64,000 nt of DNA from Gammaproteobacteria bacterium (GTDB lineage Bacteria; Pseudomonadota; Gammaproteobacteria; GCA-001735895). The DNA is taken from NCBI GenBank assembly GCA_018669845.1, contig JABHSO010000189.1:1-64000 (forward strand). Direction: 5' to 3'. Below are positions 1-8,533 of the stretch, piece after piece. The position numbers were made by a program, and so were the translations under genes. The notes under the pieces are model-generated. The model did not search any database, had not been told where the DNA came from, and saw nothing but the letters and a program-made list of their open reading frames with translations. Position 1 is the stretch's first letter. Each line of letters opens with the position of its first letter.

Positions 1-15
1 GACCTGAGTTAGTTC

Positions 16-38
16 CCTGAAGAGATAGGCTCTTCAGG
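16..38 (-). terminator. Hairpin downstream of the sulfur-globule-like gene
   Basis: A 9-bp perfect inverted repeat (CCTGAAGAG / CTCTTCAGG, 5-nt loop) begins 16 bases beyond the stop codon of the 54-515 gene. It is not followed by a clear T-run on the minus strand, so it may be a weak terminator or an mRNA-stabilising stem. Confidence 0.4.
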
Positions 39-53
39 AAACCAGCAAGCTAA

Positions 54-515
54 TTACTTAGCTGCTTCAACCGCAGGAGCAGCTGCTACTGGAGCAACAG
101 GAACCTGTGGAGCGTAACCGTATTGTGGAGCATAACCGTAACCGTTGCTTCCACCAGAGTAGTTGCTGTAACCATTTCCGTAACCGTTACCGTTGTAGCT
201 TCCATTACCGTTTCCGTAGCTGCTACCACTCCAGTCAGAGTTAGCATCCATATCTGTATCCATATCGCCTTTAGCACGACCTTTGAAACTCATTGAGAAA
301 GAAGCTTCGCCTTCTCCGTTTCCACGACCTTTACCACGTCCAGCGCCTTGACCACGTCCTTCACCACGGTAATCGCCTTGAGCAGTTCCGTTTGAAGTAC
401 CGTTTCCGTAGTAGTTTCCGTAACCGTTTCCGTTACTGTTATTATCGCTACCCCAGAAAGCTTGAGCAGAAGTTGTAGCAAGTAAAATTGCAGCAGCAGT
501 GATGATTTTTTTCAT
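54..515 (-). CDS. Sulfur globule envelope-like protein
   Basis: A 153-residue exported low-complexity protein. A signal peptide (MKKIITAAAILLATTSAQA) is followed by Gly/Asn/Tyr-rich repeats of the type YGNGYGN, a GRGQGAGRGKGRGNGEG stretch, a Ser/Met-rich segment with alternating Asp (DMDTDMD), and a Tyr-Gly-Ala-Pro tail ending in Ala/Pro/Val. This composition and order resemble the Sgp/CV proteins that coat periplasmic sulfur globules in sulfur-oxidising Gammaproteobacteria. The ATG at 515 is preferred over an upstream TTG because GGAG lies 7-10 bases before it. aprBA 13 kb away supports a sulfur-oxidising host. Low complexity means the family call rests on composition; a generic Gly-rich cell-surface protein remains possible. 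Confidence 0.65.
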   Translation of the reverse strand: MKKIITAAAILLATTSAQAFWGSDNNSNGNGYGNYYGNGTSNGTAQGDYRGEGRGQGAGRGKGRGNGEGEASFSMSFKGRAKGDMDTDMDANSDWSGSSYGNGNGSYNGNGYGNGYSNYSGGSNGYGYAPQYGYAPQVPVAPVAAAPAVEAAK

Positions 516-568
516 GATGTAAATCTCCAAAAAGTTAAAAATTAAATAAGTTAAATTCGATGAAGTGA

Positions 569-597
569 ACTATATTAGTAAATACTTATATAGTCAA
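569..597 (-). promoter_or_regulatory. Sigma-70-type promoter with palindrome in the spacer
   Basis: On the minus strand a -35 TTGACT (592-597) and a -10 TATAGT (569-574) are separated by exactly 17 bp, about 55 bp upstream of the sulfur-globule-like gene. The spacer and its edges form a 22-bp near-palindrome (571-592; TATATTAGTA-AA-TACTTATATA, one mismatched pair), a likely operator position. Confidence 0.6.
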
Positions 598-690
598 GCT
601 TTATTTGCTTAATCAAATAAATTTATAAGCCTTCTTATTGTATGGTTAATTATTCAGTCCTGATCAACATCTATGCTTGCAGTTTTATTC

Positions 691-732
691 TTCTCGTTTT
701 ATTCTCTATGACCCATGAGAATAAAACGAGAA
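691..732 (+). promoter_or_regulatory. Perfect 16-bp inverted repeat at the lexA translation start
   Basis: TTCTCGTTTTATTCTC (691-706) is exactly complementary to GAGAATAAAACGAGAA (717-732), with a 10-nt loop. The right arm contains the only purine-rich Shine-Dalgarno-like stretch (ACGAGAA) before the ATG at 741, so in RNA the stem would hide the ribosome site; as DNA it could be an operator. It does not resemble the classical CTGT-N8-ACAG LexA box. Confidence 0.6.
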
Positions 733-740
733 TTATTAAA

Positions 741-1340
741 ATGTTAACCACTCAGGAACAAAACACCCTTCAGTTTATTCGTAACTATATAGCGCAGTTT
801 GGATATGCCCCTAAATTTAAGGAAATAGGTTCAGCTATCGGGGTTAACTCTCAGGGAACGATTCATCGATATGTTCAGTCACTGGAAGATAAGGGCTACA
901 TCAATAGAGCCAAAGGAAATTCAAGAGGCATGTCGCTGATTGATTTACCTTTGGTAAGTCCACCGGTCATACCTTTAGTGGGTAAAATTGCGGCAGGTTT
1001 ACCAATAGAAGCTATAGAAGATCAACAGGAACTGAATTTATCCGATATGTTTATGGGGCCAGACTTGTTTGCTTTGCGGGTTTCTGGTGACTCTATGGTG
1101 GATGCTGGAATCCTGGACAATGATTATGTCATTATTAAAAAGCAGCCAATTGCTCACGATGGAGATATTGTTGTGGCCATGATTGATAAAGTAGAGGCCA
1201 CTTTAAAACGTTTTAGACGTCGAAGTATTTCTGAAGTTGCTTTAATCCCGGAAAACTCTGAAATGGAAACCATGGTGTTTTCGGCAGACCGAGTTACCAT
1301 TCACGGGATTCTTGTTGGTCAGATGAGAAACTATCGTTAG
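741..1340 (+). CDS. lexA: LexA-type transcriptional repressor
   Basis: A 199-residue LexA-family repressor/autoprotease. Residues 1-65 form the winged-helix DNA-binding domain (FGYAPKFKEIGSAIGV, then GTIHRYVQSLEDKGYI). The cleavage site is Ala85-Gly86 (AAGLP), the catalytic serine is Ser118 in SGDSM and the general-base lysine is Lys156 in ATLKRF. Length matches the usual 200 residues. The frame is open upstream to 642, but those 33 residues lack LexA similarity and the ATG at 741 gives the canonical N-terminus (MLTTQEQNTLQFI). The gene is monocistronic and converges on the kinase at 1355-4399. Regulation probably involves the hairpin just upstream. The gene could be a LexA paralogue rather than the only SOS repressor. 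Confidence 0.88.
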   Translation: MLTTQEQNTLQFIRNYIAQFGYAPKFKEIGSAIGVNSQGTIHRYVQSLEDKGYINRAKGNSRGMSLIDLPLVSPPVIPLVGKIAAGLPIEAIEDQQELNLSDMFMGPDLFALRVSGDSMVDAGILDNDYVIIKKQPIAHDGDIVVAMIDKVEATLKRFRRRSISEVALIPENSEMETMVFSADRVTIHGILVGQMRNYR

Positions 1341-1354
1341 CCGGCTTAACAGGG

Positions 1355-4300
1355 TTAGGTTAAGTCCAGCAGCTCGGCAGTAAATTGAAGTAGCTTTTCT
1401 GTATCAACGGGTTTGCTCAGGATATGAGTTCCTGTTATGTGCTCGCTTTGCTGGCTTATGTTTTCACTGTAACCCGTACAGATAATCACCGGAATATCTG
1501 GTCGAATTTCTCTTATGCTTGTGATGAGTTCCAGTCCGGTAAGATCTGGCATGGTCTGATCGGTAATGAGTAATGAAAATTTTTCAGGCTTTTTTCTGAA
1601 AAGCATTAGAGCATCTTTACTACTTGTTTTAACACTTACAAGGTATCCGTGATGTTGAAGTTGATCTCCAATATAATTTGCCAGGTAGGGTTCGTCATCC
1701 ACAATTAATACTTTTTTCCCCTCTCCTTTAATTGTTTCTGCCTTTGGATCTGAGTCTACAGTTGGAGCAGGCGGTTGCATGACAGGAGGAAATAGTAAAT
1801 GTATTGCAGTGCCTTTACTCAGTTCGGTTTCTACCAGAATATGCCCGCCATGACTACTGACAATGCCGTGTAATACGGCCATTCCCATACCGGTTCCTTT
1901 ACCAACATCCTTAGTTGTATAAAAGGGTTCGAATAAACGTTGCTGAGTTTCAGTTGTCATGCCGCTGCCTGTATCAATAACTGATAATTGCAGCCAGTCA
2001 CCTGCCACCTGTTGATGGCAAGCTGAACACTCGGTATTTAGTTGTCGGTGCATACCCAGATTAATCATTAATGTACCACTACCATCCATGGCATCTTTTG
2101 CATTAATACATAAGTTCATTAAAAGCTGTTGTAGCTTGGTTGGGTCCATAATTATGTTGGGCAATGCCTCTTCATAATCAAATTTAACAGTGATGCTGCT
2201 GGGCAAAATGGAGTGCAACATTTTTACGTTTTCTTTTAGCAGTGGAACCACTTGTATGGGTAGGGCATCACCATTACTGCTTCGACTGAAACTCAGCATC
2301 TGTTTTATTAGATCTCTTGCTCTTTCTGAAGCTGTGGTCGATATATTTAGGTATTCAACGACTTTATCGGGTAACTCATTTTTATAACGTTCCAGGGTCA
2401 TGCTGGTGTAACCCATGATGATCCCCAGTATGTTATTGAAATCGTGGGCAATACCCCCTGTGAGTTGGCCTAGAGCTTCCATTTTATGTGCCTGTTGCAA
2501 TTCACGCTGTAGACGTTCCTTTTCTTTTTCAGCAAATTTTTTTTCAGTTATATCGTCGGTATGAACCATCACCAGGTTAGGAGGTACAAATGCATATTTG
2601 ACGGCAAAGTATTTTTCTTCACCTGTGGTGATTAATGTATAGGGCAGCTCTCTGCTTATAGTGGCCTTCTCTGATAAACAGTGCTTTAACTCCTGTTGAA
2701 TGTCAGGTGCATCTTTATACATTTCAGCTGCACTCTGACCCAATAAATTAACTATTTTTCCATGAGTTATTTTTTCGGCTGCATCGTTATAATTAACCAG
2801 AACCATATCCTTATCCTGTTTTTTCCAGATATAGGTAGGCATTGGGATTGCCTTGTATTGTGCTTTTAATGTTTTTTCACTTGAGCGTAATTTTTGTTCA
2901 CTTTTTCTTAAGGCTTTTTCTGCACGTTTTTGTTCGGTGATGTCATTGAATATTGCAACAATTTCTCCACCGGGTAGTTTGAATATGTAATTTTCTACCC
3001 ATAGGGTGATACGTTTATCCTCATATTTTTCTGTAGGAAAGTTTACGGGTTCTCCTGTTTTCCAGACTTGTTGAAAAATTTCCAGTAAACCCAGTTTTTT
3101 AATTCCTGGAAAAACTTCGGTAACGCGGTGTCCGATAACTTTGTCATAGGGGACTTCACCTATTTTCTGGCCGGCCCGATTGTATTCACGAAAAATGAAA
3201 TCCTGTCCATTGTCAACAGCTTCGTAAACTGCCACTCCATCACTCATGTTATGTACAAGCTGATGATAACGTTGTTCACTTTTTTTAATACGACCATTTA
3301 ACCGCCAAAATATTAAAGCTAATACCATAAAAAATGCAGCCAGAAGTATGGATGCAGTGATTACTTTATACAGGTATTCAAGATCCTGTTGTTTGGTATG
3401 CGGTGAGTAAAGAAAACCTTCAAGTTGATTATGGTTGGCAGTAGCCAGACCAAGGTCGCCAAAACGATCTGCAATAACATGCCACCGTCCGGGATTCATA
3501 TGACCCATTGTTATCAGATCTGGCATGATCAATTTACGCATTGCTTTGGCTTCAAATTGTAAATGGGAAAGTGACTTATTGGGGCTATAGGATTTAATAA
3601 TCAGGTTAATTATTTCTTCGGGGTTTTCCATGGCATAGATCCAGCCCTTTAAACTGGCCTTTCTAAATGCAGCCACACGATCTGGATGATTTTTTATTTC
3701 AGACTCTGATGTAAATAAAACATCGTCGTAGAAGTCGATACCATAATTACGTGGGAGGATTGAATGATAGGCAATACCATGATTTTGTAAGGTAAAGGGT
3801 TCATTGGTGGTGTATGCATTAAAAGCATCAGTATTTCCATCGATCAAATCCTGAATATCAAAGCTTGAGTGTAGCAATTGGATTTTGTCGGTAGGGATGC
3901 CTTCTACCTGCAGCATGGCCAGTAAATCAATGCTCTGAGTCCCTGGTAAATACATGGCTCTCTTACCAACCAGGTCATGCGGTGTTCGAATATTTGAATC
4001 TTCTCGGACTAACCATGTCAGTGGAGAGCGTTGGAATATTGCCGCTAGTGCAACAACAGGTTTACCATCAAGTCGATGTTTTACCAGGCTGGTATCGGTT
4101 ACTCCATATTCAACCAACCCGGTCAGGACTTTATTTATGGGAGATTCCTGGTTTGGACCGTGAGGTAGAATTTTTACATCCAGTCCAATTTCTTCATAAA
4201 AACCTTTTTCCAGAGCAGCGTAGTAACCTGCAAACTGAAATTGATGTTGCCACTTTAGTTGAAGGCTTATGGTTTCTATACGATCATCGGCTGTTGCGTT

Positions 4301-4399
4301 GAGGGATACCAGACAGACAATTAACAGCAAATGCCTGGTAATACGGGAAAGCATTAGATTCGGAATGTGGGCAAAAGGCAAAACATCATTAAATTTCAT
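1355..4399 (-). CDS. NMT1-type sensor hybrid histidine kinase
   Basis: A 1014-residue membrane sensor kinase. An N-terminal signal/membrane segment (residues about 20-37) precedes a periplasmic NMT1/THI5-like substrate-binding domain (about 43-270, with LKWQHQFQFAGYYAALEKGFY). A transmembrane helix follows at 346-367, then PAS domains at about 375-490 and 510-620. The HisKA domain has the phosphoacceptor His652 in GGIAHDFNNILG, followed by an HATPase domain (NAKDAMDG, DTGSGM, GKGTGMGMAVLHGIV) and a C-terminal receiver (KVLIVDDEPYLANYI, Asp in LLITDQTMPD). The HDFNN phosphobox is typical of the NtrB-like HPK4 group. The ligand is unknown; NMT1 domains usually bind small organic nitrogen or sulfur compounds. 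No partner regulator lies next to it, so the output may go through its own receiver. Confidence 0.88.
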   Translation of the reverse strand: MKFNDVLPFAHIPNLMLSRITRHLLLIVCLVSLNATADDRIETISLQLKWQHQFQFAGYYAALEKGFYEEIGLDVKILPHGPNQESPINKVLTGLVEYGVTDTSLVKHRLDGKPVVALAAIFQRSPLTWLVREDSNIRTPHDLVGKRAMYLPGTQSIDLLAMLQVEGIPTDKIQLLHSSFDIQDLIDGNTDAFNAYTTNEPFTLQNHGIAYHSILPRNYGIDFYDDVLFTSESEIKNHPDRVAAFRKASLKGWIYAMENPEEIINLIIKSYSPNKSLSHLQFEAKAMRKLIMPDLITMGHMNPGRWHVIADRFGDLGLATANHNQLEGFLYSPHTKQQDLEYLYKVITASILLAAFFMVLALIFWRLNGRIKKSEQRYHQLVHNMSDGVAVYEAVDNGQDFIFREYNRAGQKIGEVPYDKVIGHRVTEVFPGIKKLGLLEIFQQVWKTGEPVNFPTEKYEDKRITLWVENYIFKLPGGEIVAIFNDITEQKRAEKALRKSEQKLRSSEKTLKAQYKAIPMPTYIWKKQDKDMVLVNYNDAAEKITHGKIVNLLGQSAAEMYKDAPDIQQELKHCLSEKATISRELPYTLITTGEEKYFAVKYAFVPPNLVMVHTDDITEKKFAEKEKERLQRELQQAHKMEALGQLTGGIAHDFNNILGIIMGYTSMTLERYKNELPDKVVEYLNISTTASERARDLIKQMLSFSRSSNGDALPIQVVPLLKENVKMLHSILPSSITVKFDYEEALPNIIMDPTKLQQLLMNLCINAKDAMDGSGTLMINLGMHRQLNTECSACHQQVAGDWLQLSVIDTGSGMTTETQQRLFEPFYTTKDVGKGTGMGMAVLHGIVSSHGGHILVETELSKGTAIHLLFPPVMQPPAPTVDSDPKAETIKGEGKKVLIVDDEPYLANYIGDQLQHHGYLVSVKTSSKDALMLFRKKPEKFSLLITDQTMPDLTGLELITSIREIRPDIPVIICTGYSENISQQSEHITGTHILSKPVDTEKLLQFTAELLDLT

Positions 4400-4702
4400 G
4401 GAGAAAATCTCTAATATTATTAACTACCTGTTATTTTAATTTTACACTCAAAAATATTAAAATGTTTATAATTTTTTTCTAATGAAGACAGTGAACTCAA
4501 TGGTGGCGTGAGTACTTCAACAAGCAATGAAAAATATAATCAGGCTGTTAATTCAATTTTACTAATACCCAGTTTGAAATTTCCAGTTTTTATCAAATTT
4601 TAAGATTGTTGTGTATTTTTCTTAAAGTGAATTTATATTCGTTCTGATTTTTAAGCACATGGTAAACTTATAAAGTTTTCTAACGATTTTTCTAGTAGTT
4701 AA
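4400..4702. other. Divergent intergenic region
   Basis: An AT-rich 303-bp gap between two divergent genes. It must hold both promoters, but I found no convincing paired -35/-10 boxes, palindrome or conserved RNA element. Confidence 0.4.
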
Positions 4703-5968
4703 ATGAATCAACTCCTCTGCTCTATTTTATTATTTCTTTCAAGTACTGCCTGTTTAGCCTATGAAAGCCTGGAGATAGATCTGGACTCAGGCATAACCAT
4801 GAATGTAACCGAGTTTCAGGGGGAGGGTAAAACACTGCTGCTGTGGTTACCTTCTGAACGTGGTTTTGGCCAGGGTTATATATCAGTAGCGTTGAATTTA
4901 GCCGCACTGGATTATGATCTCTGGGCAGTTCAGTTGCATGATAGTTATGTCATACCCACCAGTCGAAATAGTTTGAATGAAGTAGAGTTGGAAGATCTGG
5001 TCGAGTTAATCGACAAGGCTAAACAGCAAGGATTCGAAGAAATATTTGTGATCAGTTCCAGTCGTGGCGTTTTACTCAGTTTAAAAACCACATACCTTTA
5101 TCAAAAGCTGAATAAAGAGTCCGATATTTTAAAGGGGTTGTTGATTTTTTCCCCCTACCTGATAAAAGGCAGAACCGAAATGGGGCAGGATGCAGAATAT
5201 GAGGAAATAGCATCATTTAGTAATTTACCTGTTTATATGTTGCAACCTCAATACGGTACTAAATTTGCTCGTAGTGTCGAAATCTCCAATCAGTTACAAA
5301 ATGGGGGTAGTCCTGTTTACATGCATGTTTTGCGAGAGACTCAGGCTGGTTTTTATATGCGTCCTGATGAAGATCTGACTGAACGGGATATTGCTAGCCG
5401 TGAACAATTGCCACAAATTCTTGATGAAGCTGTTAATTTATTAAGGTTTTCTGATGCTGCAAAATTAAATACTCACTTTGCAGCTGACGATGCAAATAGC
5501 GATGTTAAAAGCCGTTCTTCCAGAATGCCAAGGCTGCATCCCTTTAAAGGTGACAAAACTGCTCCCTCTCTTGCGTTAAACAATTTACAAAACCAGATGT
5601 CAACGTTAAAAGACTTAGAAGGAAGTGTGGTTTTGGTCAATTTCTGGGCGACCTGGTGTGGCCCATGTGTTGAAGAAATACCATCGTTATCTCGCCTGGT
5701 TGAACATATGGAAGGCAAGCCTTTCAAAGTGGTCGCTGTGAATATTGGAGAGTCAGCTGAAGACATCAGTGAATTTTTAAAATCCATACCTGTAAATTTT
5801 GATATTTACCTGGATTCTGATGGTGTCGCTGTACGTGACTGGAAGGTATATGCCTACCCCTCAAATTTTCTTCTGGATAAGAATGGCCAGATTCAATATG
5901 CCTACCGAGGTGCTCTAAAATGGGATGCGCCTTCAATCATTGACACAATCGATTCATTATTAGAATAA
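4703..5968 (+). CDS. Hydrolase-like domain fused to TlpA-type thioredoxin
   Basis: A 421-residue exported protein. The signal peptide (about 1-19, ending ACLA) is followed by a region (about 30-250) that reads like a degenerate alpha/beta-hydrolase: a strand-rich start (TLLLWLPSERGFGQGY) and an SSSRG in the place of the nucleophile elbow GxSxG. Residues 280-421 form a TlpA/ResA-like thioredoxin domain with WCGPC at 318-322 and a cis-proline context (YAYPSNFLL). TlpA-type domains usually reduce disulfides in the periplasm, for example in cytochrome c maturation. The fusion is unusual; the N-terminal half may be a substrate-recruiting rather than catalytic domain. The gene stands alone, with 155 bp to the next gene. 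Confidence 0.7.
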   Translation: MNQLLCSILLFLSSTACLAYESLEIDLDSGITMNVTEFQGEGKTLLLWLPSERGFGQGYISVALNLAALDYDLWAVQLHDSYVIPTSRNSLNEVELEDLVELIDKAKQQGFEEIFVISSSRGVLLSLKTTYLYQKLNKESDILKGLLIFSPYLIKGRTEMGQDAEYEEIASFSNLPVYMLQPQYGTKFARSVEISNQLQNGGSPVYMHVLRETQAGFYMRPDEDLTERDIASREQLPQILDEAVNLLRFSDAAKLNTHFAADDANSDVKSRSSRMPRLHPFKGDKTAPSLALNNLQNQMSTLKDLEGSVVLVNFWATWCGPCVEEIPSLSRLVEHMEGKPFKVVAVNIGESAEDISEFLKSIPVNFDIYLDSDGVAVRDWKVYAYPSNFLLDKNGQIQYAYRGALKWDAPSIIDTIDSLLE

Positions 5969-6123
5969 AGATAATTTAAGTTTATTCAGTAATGAACTAA
6001 AGACAATTCAGCTTGACAATGAATGCAAAGGGAATATATTCCCAAAAGTGTGAACTGTGTAAACATTTTCATTATTGAAATTGACTAAAATGAATTTATT
6101 TATGAGAACTTATCGGGTGCGGA

Positions 6124-6936
6124 ATGAGCTTAGTCTCTGAAGTTATACAAACAACTATAATTCGAATTTTAAAACCTTTAACCAAAGTTTTGCTGCGCAA
6201 TGGGATAGCCTACGCTCAGTTTGCTGATATTGCACGTAAAGTATATGTCGATACAGGCTTTGAAGAAGCACGACGCCAGGGGCAAAAGCAAACTGTCTCA
6301 AATGTATCTATTCTGACCGGTATTAACCGTAAGGAAGTTAAACGGCTGAAAGAATCGCTGTTAATTAATACCGATAACTCTTTACGAAAATTTAATCGAA
6401 TAGTTCGTGTTATTGCCGGCTGGCAGCATGATGAAGAGTTTCTGGATTCAGACCATGAACCTAGAGATTTGTTACTGGAAGGTAAAAAGGGTTCATTTGG
6501 AAGTCTGGTGAAACGTTACAGTGGCGATATGCCGGTTGTCGCCATGTTGAATGCACTTATCGACAGTGGAAATATTAAAGTGATTGATAATGGTAATATT
6601 CAGTTGATCAATTTGAATTATTTACCCACAAGTGACTCTGATAAAAAGTTGAATATACTTGGTATTGATACGGCTGAATTAATTCAAACTATTGACCACA
6701 ACATTAATGTTAAACAACCTGAAGATGCATGGTTTCAACGTAAAGCATCTAACACGCAGGTCAAAATTGATGCATTACCAAAGATTAAACAACGTATTAA
6801 TAAAAAGGCCCAGCAATTGCTGGAAGATATCGATGCAGCTTTTTCTGAAAATGAGTCTGATAATGAACATGATAGCTGTCCAGTGAGTATAGGAATCTAC
6901 TTTACTCAGAAAAAAGCAAACTCTGAAGAGGAGTAA
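6124..6936 (+). CDS. DUF6502-family protein
   Basis: A 270-residue cytoplasmic protein of unknown function. The N-terminus (ILKPLTKVLLRNGIAYAQFADIARKVYVD) and a helix-turn-helix-like stretch (TVSNVSILTGINRKEVKRL, about 56-74) match my recollection of the DUF6502 family, so DNA binding is plausible. The C-terminal part has a helical segment (KIKQRINKKAQQLLEDIDAAF). It is followed after 5 bp by a DUF5666-type lipoprotein, so the two are almost certainly cotranscribed. No function is assigned. Confidence 0.65.
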   Translation: MSLVSEVIQTTIIRILKPLTKVLLRNGIAYAQFADIARKVYVDTGFEEARRQGQKQTVSNVSILTGINRKEVKRLKESLLINTDNSLRKFNRIVRVIAGWQHDEEFLDSDHEPRDLLLEGKKGSFGSLVKRYSGDMPVVAMLNALIDSGNIKVIDNGNIQLINLNYLPTSDSDKKLNILGIDTAELIQTIDHNINVKQPEDAWFQRKASNTQVKIDALPKIKQRINKKAQQLLEDIDAAFSENESDNEHDSCPVSIGIYFTQKKANSEEE

Positions 6937-6941
6937 TCCTG

Positions 6942-7970
6942 ATGAATTTATTTTTAAGCAAGATCAGGCAAGTTTTATTAATTTCGGTTTTAAGTCTTTC
7001 AGTATTATCTTGTGGAGTTGAAAGTATTATTGCTGCGGGCATCAGTGGTACTGGCATAGTCGTGGGTGCAATTACCGGGTTTGGAAGCATCATAGTTAAT
7101 GGCGTTAAGTATGATATAGATGAGGCCAGTTTCGATGTGGATGGCACTTCATTTAACGGACAGGAAGGACAGAGTAACCTTGAGATAGGCATGGTGGTTC
7201 AGTTAAATGCTACCACATATGATGATGGCACGGGTGTGGCGACTTCAGTTGTTTATGATGATGCTGTTGAAGGTCCTATTACAGATATTCCAACATTATC
7301 AGACGATGATAATAATCTGAAAAATTTTAGTGTGCTTGGGCTGAACGTCACCATAAATGCTTTAACTACCCGCTTTAAAAATGAGGATAATACTGTCTTT
7401 GGTTTTGAAAATATTACACAGGGTGATGTGGTAGAAGTGAGCGGATATGTTGATCTTATTACTAGCAGTATCGTTGCCACCCATGTGGAAAAAAAGGGTA
7501 CGCTATCAGATGGTACTAATGAAGTTGAATTACATGGTGTGATTGAAGACCTGGAAGAAACTTTTTTCATCATGAATGGTTTTACTATTGATATCACTCA
7601 GATAGGGCCTAACGATCTGGAAGACATTGATGTTTTGATCGATGGCCTATTTGTAGAGGTTGAAGGTGAATATCAATCGGATGGAACTATTATCGCCACT
7701 GAGATTGAGGGTGAAGATGATGAGCGTGATGAGATTGAAAATTCAGATGGGCACTTGAGTCTGGAAGGGGTTATTACCTCATTTACCTCAACCACATATT
7801 TTTCTATCAATGGAATACCCGTTTTCCTTGATTCGGGTGTGGCTTCATCCGAAGTTCTGGAACAGCTTAAAGTAGGTGTTCAGGTTGAAGTAGAAGGCAT
7901 TATGGAAAACGGCGTTTTACAGGTCGATGAAATAGAACTGGAAGGTGAAGAAGAGCCAGATGATGATTAA
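6942..7970 (+). CDS. DUF5666-type repeat lipoprotein
   Basis: A 342-residue predicted lipoprotein. The signal sequence ends with a lipobox (VLSC, Cys24). The rest is built from repeated beta-rich modules of about 65-75 residues, recognisable as GxVVQLNATxYDDG, GDVVEVSGYVD, GLFVEVEGEYQSDG and GVQVEVEGIMENG, characteristic of DUF5666 (an OB-fold-like repeat). The C-terminus is strongly acidic (EGEEEPDDD). It forms an operon with the preceding DUF6502 gene. Probably located at the periplasmic side of a membrane; role unknown. Confidence 0.7.
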   Translation: MNLFLSKIRQVLLISVLSLSVLSCGVESIIAAGISGTGIVVGAITGFGSIIVNGVKYDIDEASFDVDGTSFNGQEGQSNLEIGMVVQLNATTYDDGTGVATSVVYDDAVEGPITDIPTLSDDDNNLKNFSVLGLNVTINALTTRFKNEDNTVFGFENITQGDVVEVSGYVDLITSSIVATHVEKKGTLSDGTNEVELHGVIEDLEETFFIMNGFTIDITQIGPNDLEDIDVLIDGLFVEVEGEYQSDGTIIATEIEGEDDERDEIENSDGHLSLEGVITSFTSTTYFSINGIPVFLDSGVASSEVLEQLKVGVQVEVEGIMENGVLQVDEIELEGEEEPDDD

Positions 7971-7973
7971 TAC

Positions 7974-8525
7974 TTAAGCTGCTGAAGCGGCCGTGAGTGT
8001 GACATTACTCTCTTCGAAGCGGTAACTGTCCAGTTTCCATAAAGCTTCACTAGCAGTGAGAACCAGACAGGAAGCACCGCCTCGAGTACGGGTTGCTCCG
8101 GCAGCACCTGGGTTAACCACCCAGGGTCTTCTGAAATCATCGATGACTTTGCGGTGAGTATGCCCATACACGACCAGTCGAGCTTCAGGATGAGCACTGC
8201 GTAAGTCTTCATGTTCCGGGCAATGCATATCATGCACATGCCCGTGTTCTATCTTTACCAGGCCGCCTGGTAGCTTCAAACTGGCTATGCGAGGAATATT
8301 GTTAACAATATTAGCCTGGTCTGCAGGCCAGCCGCGTTCATGATCATTGTTGCCTGTCACTGCCACAACCTGACCTGTTTTAGGTTTAAGGGCATTTAAA
8401 GTTTCTGCATTACAAATATCGCCGGCATGAATGGCGATATCGCATTGCTGAACCAACAGGTCTATTTCAGGATGCAAAAAAGCATGCGTATCTGAAATGA
8501 TGGCAACGGTAACTGCTTTGCTCAT
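7974..8525 (-). CDS. YfcE/MJ0936-type metallophosphoesterase
   Basis: A 183-residue calcineurin-like phosphoesterase of the compact YfcE/MJ0936 group. Metal-binding motifs are present in order: SDTHAF near residue 11, HAGDI, GNNDHE, HGHVH and GHTHRK, then VNPGAAGATRTRG. Family members hydrolyse phosphodiesters using two metal ions; the natural substrate is not predictable. It lies 8 bp downstream of the 8534-9460 gene, in the same direction, so the two are likely cotranscribed. It converges on the DUF5666 gene with 3 bp between stops. Confidence 0.85.
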   Translation of the reverse strand: MSKAVTVAIISDTHAFLHPEIDLLVQQCDIAIHAGDICNAETLNALKPKTGQVVAVTGNNDHERGWPADQANIVNNIPRIASLKLPGGLVKIEHGHVHDMHCPEHEDLRSAHPEARLVVYGHTHRKVIDDFRRPWVVNPGAAGATRTRGGASCLVLTASEALWKLDSYRFEESNVTLTAASAA

Positions 8526-8533
8526 ACTGATGT

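Noticed and set aside
100-480. Long open frames on both strands and phases across the Gly/Asn-rich gene, or a tandem-repeat array
   Set aside because: They follow from the repetitive GGN/AAY codon pattern; only the minus-strand frame has a signal peptide and ribosome site. The repeats are protein-coding, not CRISPR-like.
642-740. Longer LexA start giving a 33-residue hydrophobic extension
   Set aside because: The extra residues are unlike LexA, and the segment encodes the perfect hairpin just before a better start at 741.
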